Source: Thermoplasmatales archaeon
GTDB lineage: Archaea > Thermoplasmatota > Thermoplasmata > Thermoplasmatales > Thermoplasmataceae
Reading direction: 5' to 3'
Assembly (NCBI GenBank): GCA_016806715.1
Contig: CP060531.1
Coordinates: forward strand, 1,845,966 to 1,909,965
DNA length: 64,000 nucleotides
Positions 1-7,608 of this stretch are shown in pieces. The position numbers and the translations under genes were made by a program. Under the pieces are notes generated by a model. It worked only from the letters and a program-made list of their open reading frames with translations. It was not told the origin of the DNA and did not search any database. Position 1 is the stretch's first letter. The number at the start of each line of letters is the position of its first letter.

Positions 1-9
1 ATTGTAGAG

Positions 10-441
10 TTGGCTGGCGAACATAGAGAGGCATGCTGTGCATTGAACAAGGCAGAAGCAGAGCTTCAATACTTTGATTACAAAGTTGGAGAGGAGGATG
101 CAAAGAAAACCTTGAAGTTGATTTCACAGCACTCATTAAACGAACAGAAACCACTGCTGAAATACCTAAGGGAAAAATTGGGAAGGGATGGATCGGTCGA
201 TCGTTTTCAATTGATGAGTGGTCACGCCCAGCTGATGAACACGGTCAATGATCTTACGAGGAAGATCGAGCAGGGCAGAGGGATCACGATTGACGATATT
301 GAAGAAGTGAAGAGCGTTTTGTCGAGTCGGATTTCCAGTGAGCAGCAGCTATTCCTCAAAATCTATTCACTGCTTGATGAGGAATTAAAGGAAGAAATCA
401 GCGACGGTTCGGACGGTGGGGCAGGGGAATCTGGCAAGTGA
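10..441 (+). CDS. Hemerythrin-like (HHE) domain protein, possibly 5'-partial
   Basis: Small all-helical protein of at least 143 residues. The TTG at 10 is a formal start only: the frame is open to the window edge, so the N-terminus may lie outside. It resembles the other hemerythrin-like proteins here, with His5, a His41-x3-Glu45 pair followed by a leucine-rich helix ending in 'REKLG', and His72. The fourth ligand helix, where relatives have HxxxE, reads Arg-x3-Glu (107-111), so the di-iron site would be incomplete. Hemerythrin-like proteins bind O2 or NO, or act in iron and redox sensing. The C-terminus is a Gly/Ser/Asp-rich tail. A hairpin follows the stop. Confidence 0.6.
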   Translation: MAGEHREACCALNKAEAELQYFDYKVGEEDAKKTLKLISQHSLNEQKPLLKYLREKLGRDGSVDRFQLMSGHAQLMNTVNDLTRKIEQGRGITIDDIEEVKSVLSSRISSEQQLFLKIYSLLDEELKEEISDGSDGGAGESGK

Positions 442-442
442 A

Positions 443-479
443 CCTCCCAGTGTGCCGATACTTGTGGTTCGGCACGAGG
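443..479 (+). terminator. Hairpin just after the first hemerythrin-like gene
   Basis: A 7-bp perfect stem GTGCCGA/TCGGCAC (452-458 and 469-475) with a 10-nt loop, flanked by CCTC and GAGG that can extend the stem across a bulge. It begins two bases after the stop codon. The position suggests a transcription end or RNA-stabilising hairpin. There is no adjacent T-run. Confidence 0.4.
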
Positions 480-516
480 TGAATATGAATAAATGAGACC
501 AATATGTTTTTTTTCG

Positions 517-537
517 ACCGCACGATGTTCGTGCGGT
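517..537. repeat. Perfect 9-bp inverted repeat with 3-nt loop
   Basis: Arms ACCGCACGA (517-525) and TCGTGCGGT (529-537) surround TGT. A run of eight T residues (507-514) precedes it on the plus strand. It could be a hairpin in an RNA or a dyad operator. No gene starts close enough to decide. Confidence 0.4.
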
Positions 538-1177
538 TGTTTCCATTTTCTCCTAGAGTTCTGTTCTCGAAACTGATTGTGATTAAGCTCGCGCCCGCAG
601 CGTTTATCGCCGATTATACGGATTGCAGGTGGACGCGGCACCAATTATGTGCGGTGTTGAATAAACGTTTAGCTGGACTGTAGCTTCTCGATCTCATCCT
701 TTTCTGAAATTTAATTCCACACTTCGTGGCGGGCCTCACGCTACTCCATGATTACCTTCTGTTTCATTTTTCATTTGAGTGTAAGTTTTCACAGAACTTT
801 CTTCCGACCTGGAATCTCCCAAGTAATCGCGTCTTTTCGTTCGAACTATATTTGACGATATGTTCGTGCTCCTCCCTGACACTCTGAAGATCATGTCTGT
901 TTCCGACGTAAGTACATCCTTACTGAACAGACCATTCGCATTCTTCTTCGTGTGCACCTTCGAGGGGGGTTTTCTCACCCATAGCTAATTCTTTTGGTTG
1001 TCGAAATACTATATACCATTTACTAAAGAAACCTGTTTACCCAAAGAGCAGCAGGTCGTACATGAAGGCATAGTTGTTAAGTACATGCACCAGTCAACAA
1101 TCTTCCTGACTTAATTACATTTTAAAACGAGCTAAGATCATAAAAATGAAGTATTGGTTGAGAATAATATCCCCAAT
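538..1177. other. Long spacer, no convincing gene
   Basis: About 640 bases lie between the hairpins and the stop of the pyruvate oxidase-like gene. Short open frames exist on both strands (for example 736-978 minus) but have no recognisable motif, poor codon pattern and no credible ribosome binding site. It may hold decayed sequence. Confidence 0.5.
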
Positions 1178-2854
1178 CTAACGGGATAAGATCTCCGGGG
1201 TATAACCCACCTTTTCCCTTAGGCTGGCCATTAGGTACCCACTTGCCTGGTCGAATGTGATCCTTGGGGGATTTGGTCTTGTATTGGGATCTGTAATGGC
1301 CTCCAGCAGAAATGGACCACTGCTTTCAAACATTTTTTTCACGCCACTTGCAATCTCTGAATTCTTAGAGATTCTCAGTGATTCTATTCCATAAGCAGAT
1401 GCTATAGTGGAAAAATCAGGGTTTACGAGATCCACTCCCCATTGAGGATATCCCTCAACTTCCTGTTCAAATTTTATCATACCAAGTTTGCTGTTGTTAA
1501 ACAATAAAATTTTAACCGGGATATTATATTTACGTATTGTGGCGAGTTCCGTCATGGTCATGGCGAATCCGCCATCACCAACAGCAGAGATTACCTGCCT
1601 GTCCGTGCTCATGGCAACGCCTATCGCCCCTGGCAAACTGTTGCCCATCGATGCGAGCGCCCCTGAGAACAGGAATCTTTGTCCTTTTTTTGCCATGTAG
1701 TGTCTGGCAATCCAGACCGTTGTGTTTCCTGTATCTGTCACGATAATAGCATTCTCTTTGGTTTCTTGAGAAAGTGTATGAGCAAGGAGAGCCGGATTCA
1801 CTATCCCTGTATTCTTGCTTTCCAGATCACTCAATTCCCTTTTCCACGCGTATCCCGCAGCAACAAATTCTTCATAGTACTTGGTTGTCTTTTCTTTGAC
1901 CATGGGAAGAATTGATTTAATGAATGTGTGCGAGTCCGACAGAACAGGTATTGATACAGGGAAAACTTTGCTGAAATTTCCAGCATCAATATCAACCTGT
2001 ATGGCTCGAATGCCTTCCGGAATGAATTGCTTATACGGATAAGATGAACCGATTTCGATTAGTAGGTCTGATTTTGTTATTGCTTCCAGGGATGGTTTTG
2101 TTCCCAATAAACCGAGTCCGCCCAGAACTCTCTTATCGCTGTCCGAAAAAATACCCTTGCCCATAAGGGCATAGATGATGGGCGCACCGATTCTATAAGA
2201 CAGATCAGCCAATTCAGAGCTTTCTTTCAAAGCTCCAGCGCCAATGAGCAGAACCGGCCTCTCGCTTGCATCTATAGCCGCCGCTGCCTCACTCAAGTCA
2301 GGGAAATAGGTGGGGGTGATTGTTTTGGTGGCATAAGAAGGTGAATCCTTAACTTTTTCCATAAAAACATCAAAGGGAACATTCAGGTGGGATACTCCCT
2401 TCAACCTAACAGAATCCCGAACAGCTCTCGAGATGACGTATGGAGCGTTCTCGGAGCTTGAAATAAACTGATTATAAACACTGACGTCGTCAAAAAGTTT
2501 GGTTAGATTCACTTCTTGATGGGAATCCTGCCCAAGTCTGCTTCTTTCAACCTGGCCAGTTATTGCAATGACCGAGGCTTTATCCATCTTAGCATCATAT
2601 AAACCATTTAAAAGGTGTATGGATCCAGGCCCGGAGGTACCAAAGCACGCCACAGGCATTCCATTAAACTTGGAATCAAATGATGCCGCAAAAGCAGCTC
2701 CCTCTTCATGTCGTGTTTGTATATATTTTAGTTTCGGGTTCCTTCTTATCGCGTCAACCAGCGGATCTATAGAGTCACCTGGGATTCCATAAGCTCTCTG
2801 TACTCCACCGTTAACCAGGTAATCAACAATCGTATCTGCTACTGTTTTTGACAT
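1178..2854 (-). CDS. Thiamine-diphosphate enzyme, pyruvate oxidase-like
   Basis: 558 residues, the usual length for the pyruvate oxidase / acetolactate synthase superfamily. Order: N-terminal PYR domain with the cofactor-activating Glu in 'TRHEEGA' (Glu50), a central domain with 'LLIGAGAL', and a C-terminal PP domain with the ThDP/Mg motif GDGGF...NN. 'YGIPGDSIDPLVDAI' and 'GSIHLLNGLYDA' favour the PoxB-like branch, which decarboxylates pyruvate to acetate (or acetyl phosphate) and CO2, passing electrons to quinone or O2, over acetolactate synthase. It stands alone on the minus strand, with 500 bp before the next gene. ATG start. Substrate is inferred from family resemblance; another 2-oxoacid is possible. 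Confidence 0.8.
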   Translation of the reverse strand: MSKTVADTIVDYLVNGGVQRAYGIPGDSIDPLVDAIRRNPKLKYIQTRHEEGAAFAASFDSKFNGMPVACFGTSGPGSIHLLNGLYDAKMDKASVIAITGQVERSRLGQDSHQEVNLTKLFDDVSVYNQFISSSENAPYVISRAVRDSVRLKGVSHLNVPFDVFMEKVKDSPSYATKTITPTYFPDLSEAAAAIDASERPVLLIGAGALKESSELADLSYRIGAPIIYALMGKGIFSDSDKRVLGGLGLLGTKPSLEAITKSDLLIEIGSSYPYKQFIPEGIRAIQVDIDAGNFSKVFPVSIPVLSDSHTFIKSILPMVKEKTTKYYEEFVAAGYAWKRELSDLESKNTGIVNPALLAHTLSQETKENAIIVTDTGNTTVWIARHYMAKKGQRFLFSGALASMGNSLPGAIGVAMSTDRQVISAVGDGGFAMTMTELATIRKYNIPVKILLFNNSKLGMIKFEQEVEGYPQWGVDLVNPDFSTIASAYGIESLRISKNSEIASGVKKMFESSGPFLLEAITDPNTRPNPPRITFDQASGYLMASLREKVGYTPEILSR

Positions 2855-3366
2855 TTTCTCACAGTTTTGATATTACAATACGAATATCCCCTTTGTGCCT
2901 ATATTTTTAGGGGCTCATGCAGATTTCTAAGGGAAAAGCTAATAACTATAGACTTCCGTTCTGTTAGTTATTTTTCATCTGAACAGGACCAATTGGTATG
3001 TTGCGCATTTCAGGAAACATCAGATAGAAGTTTAACATTTATGACATATTAAGAATTTTGAGATTTACCCTTATGGCATATCTCTCTGATCATAGAGTCC
3101 ACGGACAATTTGTTTGATATTGGTGATTGCACATCCGAGAAGGGGTATGTCACTGTCGGAAGATGCATCCATAGCCGAGCGAGGATAAAACATCTCTGTC
3201 ACACAAGGGTCTCATCCAACTTTTTTTCAATCTGGGTATCTATACATGGGGTAAAGCAATGCAATAGCCATTGCTGGTTTTCGCTTACGCTACCGTCCGC
3301 CCAGCGCGGCATCGTTCAGGGACGCATTACAACGGAGTCAGGCATATGCCGGATTCAGCCTACCAC
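2855..3366. other. Spacer between pox-like and ahpD-like genes
   Basis: Contains the minus-strand promoter region of the oxidase gene; no certain gene is seen. A minus-strand frame near 3210-3330 reads like a short protein but starts in degraded sequence and matches nothing I know. Confidence 0.4.
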
Positions 3367-3825
3367 CTATGCGGTGTGGTCAGTCCTCCTGTACATTCCT
3401 GCAGTCCTACCACATGCAATTGAAAGCCTGTTCCAGCAGTTGATTGCATTTATCGCCATAAGGAGGGCAACATATTCGTGTTCATTGAACTTCTTCATCA
3501 CCCTCTGGTACAGTTCGTCCGGTACGCCAAGATCGGATATCCTAGTGACTGCCTCTGTGAGTTCCAGGGCAGCCTGCTCGCGCTCTGTGAAGAACGGGGA
3601 ATCTCTCCAGGCAGAGAGACAGAATATCCTCTGTTCCTTTTCGCCAGCAGCCATGGCATCTTGGGTGTGCATATCAAGGCAGTACGCGCAACCGTTGATT
3701 TGAGATGCCCTTATCTCTATCAACGAGACGAGGGATTCCTCGATTCCTCTTTCTCTGGCAAAAGCACTCAGTCGACTCACTATCTTTACCGCTTCTGGTT
3801 CAATTTTTCCATATTCTACTCTCAT
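3367..3825 (-). CDS. Carboxymuconolactone decarboxylase / AhpD-like peroxidase
   Basis: 152 residues, a usual length for the AhpD-like branch of the CMD family. The redox motif is Cys46-AYC49-LDMH53, matching the CxxCxxxH signature of proteins that reduce alkyl hydroperoxides through a Cys pair. The helical segments on either side, with 'SLIEIRASQINGCAYC', fit the family. Likely a cytoplasmic antioxidant enzyme using a dithiol partner. It is not in an operon, but a thioredoxin reductase lies 0.8 kb away and could be functionally linked. ATG start. Confidence 0.85.
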   Translation of the reverse strand: MRVEYGKIEPEAVKIVSRLSAFARERGIEESLVSLIEIRASQINGCAYCLDMHTQDAMAAGEKEQRIFCLSAWRDSPFFTEREQAALELTEAVTRISDLGVPDELYQRVMKKFNEHEYVALLMAINAINCWNRLSIACGRTAGMYRRTDHTA

Positions 3826-4140
3826 CCTTCCTCCACCACTTCATACCATTCATATGGTTACAAATCAAATAATTTATGTTTGGCATGGAGCTAGACTTCA
3901 CGCAGGCTTATTATGAGGATTCTGCTGTGAAAATGCATTTAGGCATAAAACACAATGATAGATAGAGCCTGTTCTTCTTAAGTATATTAGGAATAATAGC
4001 ATGCTTGATTCCTAGATGTTATGCGCGTGGTGGGTAATTTGTTCTTTCTGAAGTAATAGCATACATACTTGATCGAATAGAACCATTGATCGCCCACGTT
4101 TGGCGGTAAATCTTGCGAGTTATACAACAATGTGCCCAGA

Positions 4141-4490
4141 GCATTCGGTTCGAGCGTAGACGATGAGGAAGTGACTGGGGTACTTCCTGTTGAAATGCCA
4201 CGTCAGCGGGATCAGTAGGCAAAAGTATTTCCTGATTTCAAAGGTAGCTTCAACCCGAAAAGAGTTGGAGCTGGAATCCGGGTCATGGCCAAGGAGCATC
4301 GTGAAATACAGGAGATGGGGAAAGACATTAACACACTGCCTGGATCAGCAAACGATGAGGCCGCGAAGCTTGCATAGCATTTTCGGTGACCCATCGAGAC
4401 CGAGTTGGAGGTCTTGTATCATTCTGCCCTTGCAGCGCATGAACTCTTTCCGATCGGAAGACACTACCGGAAAGCTGTAATTGCCTGCTC
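4141..4490 (+). pseudogene. Hemerythrin-like pseudogene
   Basis: One plus-strand frame (positions equal to 1 mod 3) carries a decayed relative of the hemerythrin-like proteins, with in-frame stops at 4216, 4369 and 4381. Visible pieces in order: 'DDEEVTGVLPVEM' (compare LNRENETIIPLLGYL in the intact gene at 27554), 'VMAKEHREIQEMGKD' (compare MIQEHEDMAKLIRS), then after the stops 'IETELEVLYHSALAAHELF' (compare VELEEELLYPAAFASGDLV). The second-half His and Glu pattern is thus retained around the nonsense codons. No start codon is evident. Identity rests on this alignment by eye. Confidence 0.5.
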
Positions 4491-4600
4491 AGATAAGCGC
4501 ATCGGTAATCGGAAAGACAGAGGCAATTTCACCTTTTTTGTGGTGTTAAGCCGAAAAAAAGATTTATCATGTAGCAATTAAGTTCAGTAGTGAGAAATTC

Positions 4601-5521
4601 TTGGTTGAAAACGTAGTCATAATAGGATCCGGGCCCGCGGGTCTTACCGCTGCCATCTACTGTGCCAGAGAAGATTTCAATCCCCTTGTTATTACGGGCA
4701 TGGAGGAGGGCGGGCAACTTGAGCTTACGGGAGAGGTGGAAAATTTTCCAGCATTTCCAGGTGGGATTTCCGGCCCGGACTTGATGCAGAGAATGATGGA
4801 CCATGCGAAGAATTTCGGCGCAAAGTTCCATCAAGATTATGTCGAAAAGTTGAACCTATCCTCAAGACCTTACAGAATAAAGGTGGGCAGCAATGAGTTC
4901 GAGACCAAGTCAATCATAATAGCCACCGGGGCCTCTGCCAGTTGGCTTGGAATCCCTTCCGAAAAGATGTTCATTGGAAAGGGGGTCAGCAGCTGTGCCA
5001 CATGTGATGCCCCACTCTTCAAAGGAAAGGATGTGATCGTCGTGGGCGGTGGGGATACTGCCATGGAAGATTCGCTCTTCCTTACGAAGTTCGTGAAAAG
5101 CGTCACGCTGGTACATAGGCGAGACAAATTCAAAGCCAGCAGGATAATGCAGGAAAGAGTCTTTTCAAATCAAAAGATCAAGATACTCTGGAATTCCGAA
5201 ATAACGGTGGTGCTTGGAAATTCAAAGGTCACAGGAGCAAGAGTCAGGAACAACAAAACTGGCGATGTTTCCGAGATAAATACCCAGGGAATCTTCGTTG
5301 CTATAGGTCACAGGCCAAATACGGGATTCCTCGAAGGAGTTCTTCCCCTAGATCATGACGGTTATGTCATCAGTTCTGGAGAAGTCAAGACCGACTATGA
5401 AGGAGTCTTTGTTGCAGGAGACATCATCGATCGCAGATACAGGCAGGCAATCACCGCTGCTGGAAGCGGATGCAAGGCTGCTCTTGAAGTCAGGTCATAC
5501 TTGCTTAACCTCCTGCAATGA
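4601..5521 (+). CDS. trxB: Thioredoxin reductase
   Basis: 306 residues, full length for the low-molecular-weight enzyme. N-terminal FAD-binding GSGPAG (10-14), NADPH-domain GGGDTAMED, redox-active Cys132-AT-Cys135 followed by Asp, and the C-terminal FAD motif 'GVFVAGDI'. It reduces thioredoxin or glutaredoxin-like proteins with NAD(P)H in the cytoplasm. 'VHRRDKFKAS' matches the HRRxxxR NADPH-phosphate binding motif only loosely, so the coenzyme could be NADH or something else. TTG start chosen because the Rossmann motif begins five residues later. The AhpD-like protein and hemerythrins nearby suggest a redox-stress setting. Confidence 0.93.
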   Translation: MVENVVIIGSGPAGLTAAIYCAREDFNPLVITGMEEGGQLELTGEVENFPAFPGGISGPDLMQRMMDHAKNFGAKFHQDYVEKLNLSSRPYRIKVGSNEFETKSIIIATGASASWLGIPSEKMFIGKGVSSCATCDAPLFKGKDVIVVGGGDTAMEDSLFLTKFVKSVTLVHRRDKFKASRIMQERVFSNQKIKILWNSEITVVLGNSKVTGARVRNNKTGDVSEINTQGIFVAIGHRPNTGFLEGVLPLDHDGYVISSGEVKTDYEGVFVAGDIIDRRYRQAITAAGSGCKAALEVRSYLLNLLQ

Positions 5522-6716
5522 AGAAAGGTGTTCCCCAGTGCCGTTCCACTCAGACTAAAGAGCAAGTAGACTTGGCAGTACGTACCTGTTGGCGGAAATT
5601 CCAAGTTCGGGATAAATTCTCCTAAGTTCCAGGCATAATTTTACATGCTATGAAGGGCAATGTTTGCTATATCCCCGAACGGCAGGAAGACTTCAACCGA
5701 AAACCTGGAATCAGGCAAGTTCTCGCCAGGTTTTCTGATGCTGTGCCGGTGAAATTCGCCCGGTTCGACCTTCACACAAAATATCAAGTAAATTTCCATT
5801 CTGACAATATGGAATGGGGCTGGTTCCCCTAGTAACGCTGAGGGGGAGGAGGCTATCTGGGCTGAATTGGCGGGTAAGACCTCCCTATATTCTTGTAGAA
5901 GCAAGGCATTCGATGCAAGTGGGATCGAACGGCGCGATTGTTGCAATGTCTGCATTCATATAAAGAAGCACTGGAGAAGCGTATACAAGTTTTCGGTAGA
6001 GACTCATTTATCGTTAAACCCCAGATATCTTTTCTTTCTTTTAAGCACTGATGCAAAAACTCTCGCTATTTCACCAGCTCATGAAATAATTTTAAGGGCA
6101 ACAATCTATGATTACCCGAAGGTACTTTGGCACGTTATTTATAATAACTCGAGTGGATCACATTTCTTGAGTTGTTAAAACGCGTGTAGTCTATTATTTC
6201 GCCACTTTCAGCCCTCCTCCTAACAGCCATGTACGGTTTTATTAACGCGGAACACTCCGGGCATTACTTTATTGTTGTTTTCGCATGAAGATTCATTTCG
6301 ACATGAAGAAAGATTTCTTGATCTTTCTGTCTCTCGCGAGTGCAATCTTCAATGCAGGGTGATGTTTTATCTATACTACTATTGTGTTCAGTATCCCCAT
6401 TAATAGGGAGGCATATTCTCCAAGACCAGGGCTCTTGCCTTATGTAGCGAGAAATCGCCGATCGTTAACCCACAAGTCGATCTCGTTTTCCCCAAATCTC
6501 CGAAATAGTTTACCTTCACATCCTTCATTACTATTCTCTGGTCAATCAGTTCATTGTACTTTTTACAGCTCCTGGTCCCATGTCATCTCGTTGTTGTCAT
6601 GGCGCCTGGTACTTCTGCGATGTATGCCAGACACTCGTATAACCAAGTATTCTTAGCGGTTATCCAATATAAATCCGCGCTGGATCTCTAATGATCTATT
6701 CTCTCAACAGGTTTGC
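5522..6716. other. 1.2-kb spacer with possible gene debris
   Basis: No convincing gene. Several 60-100 codon frames exist without motifs. On the minus strand 6400-6575 one frame reads '...RIVMKDVKVNYFGDLGKT...' with protein-like composition but an upstream stop and no start, perhaps a gene remnant. The long spacer is typical of this half of the window. Confidence 0.4.
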
Positions 6717-6727
6717 TATAAAATATA
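6717..6727 (+). promoter_or_regulatory. Archaeal TATA box of hemerythrin-like gene
   Basis: TATAAAATATA lies 25-35 nt before the ATG at 6752. In archaea transcription begins about 25 nt downstream of such a box, so this mRNA would have almost no leader. Confidence 0.55.
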
Positions 6728-6751
6728 TTAGACTGAGACAAATAAGCTTCA

Positions 6752-7177
6752 ATGGAAGAGCCTATAAGCGCAGAGCATAGTGAGTTAATGACCCTACTAT
6801 ACACCGCTGAACAGGAAAGTCATGACAATTCCGGGGTAATCAAAGAAGTTGCAAGTGTTTTTTCAGGACACGCGGACAGGGAAGAAGAAACACTGGTTCC
6901 AGTTCTGGGATTCATGAAAGAGTGGTTTTCCGGAAGTAAACAAGTCGATGTCTCTTTTTTGAAAGCAAAAGCTAACGAATTTAGGTTAGAAGTCGGTACA
7001 ATGATCAATGAGCATGCCCAGATTCTGAAACTTTTTGATGAAATGAGTACCGGGGGCGAAAAAGATGCCTGCTTATTGAGCAATCTCAGAAAATTTATGA
7101 AGAGACATTCAGTTATTGAGGAATATTATTTCTATCCAATGGCCACGTACGCATGCAAGATAATTGATGGACTGTGA
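6752..7177 (+). CDS. Hemerythrin-like (HHE) domain protein
   Basis: 141 residues, one four-helix hemerythrin-like domain. Candidate iron ligands are all present and spaced as in the family: His9, His40-x3-Glu44, His88, His119-x3-Glu123. It closely matches the protein at 27554 (shared pattern '..EEETLVPVLGFMKEW'). Such proteins bind O2 or NO at a di-iron centre or serve iron-sulfur repair and sensing. It sits immediately upstream of the nitrate reductase operon in the same direction, 170 bp before the next gene, with its own TATA box. A nitric-oxide role is inferred from context. Confidence 0.75.
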   Translation: MEEPISAEHSELMTLLYTAEQESHDNSGVIKEVASVFSGHADREEETLVPVLGFMKEWFSGSKQVDVSFLKAKANEFRLEVGTMINEHAQILKLFDEMSTGGEKDACLLSNLRKFMKRHSVIEEYYFYPMATYACKIIDGL

Positions 7178-7346
7178 ACGCAAAGATAGCTTCGTGTTCT
7201 CGTAAGAAAAAACGTTTTCTTTCTCATACAAAAACACGCATGGTCTTCAAGAAACCAGGATGTTCCGACGGTAGGATAGATCTCAAAAAATTTGGAGCCC
7301 GGAGGATTACAGAAACTTAATGTAAGAAATACTGTTCTATTAATAG

Positions 7347-7601
7347 ATGCCAGAAATTGATTCATCAGTGGATCAGGATATACGAGATCTTCTGGCGGTT
7401 CTTGAACTCAGATTTGGCGAAATTGACACTGTTTACCGACAGAAGTTAATCAAAATGACCGATTTTTCACTTATCAACAGACTTATTCTTGTGGCCGCAA
7501 ACGCTCCTTCGCTTGACATATTCCTTGCAGAACTCAACAGCCCGGAGATGAATTTTAAAATTGTTGGAGAAGACTACGATCCTTTGTTTAAAAAGAGATG
7601 A
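7347..7601 (+). CDS. 84-residue protein of unknown function before narG
   Basis: Unrecognised. An acidic, mostly helical soluble protein without Cys, signal peptide or membrane segment; it ends in a basic tail 'KKR'. It ends 7 nt before the narG start and runs in the same direction, so it is probably the first gene of the nar operon. The ATG at 7347 is the first in-frame start. A role as a small assembly or regulatory partner of the reductase is a guess from position alone. Confidence 0.55.
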   Translation: MPEIDSSVDQDIRDLLAVLELRFGEIDTVYRQKLIKMTDFSLINRLILVAANAPSLDIFLAELNSPEMNFKIVGEDYDPLFKKR

Positions 7602-7608
7602 TGTATAA

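Noticed and set aside
363-978. Two minus-strand open frames (363-644 and 736-978)
   Set aside because: The first runs antisense into the end of the hemerythrin-like gene. Neither has a motif, credible ribosome-binding site or sensible codon pattern.
3110-3894. Long plus-strand frames opposite the AhpD-like gene
   Set aside because: They mirror a gene with a clear CxxCxxxH motif; composition is Cys/Ser/Tyr-rich as expected of antisense frames.
5867-6656. Plus-strand frames of 90-103 codons in the 5.5-6.7 kb spacer
   Set aside because: No motif, no start signals and Ser/Cys/His-rich composition; treated as spacer or debris.
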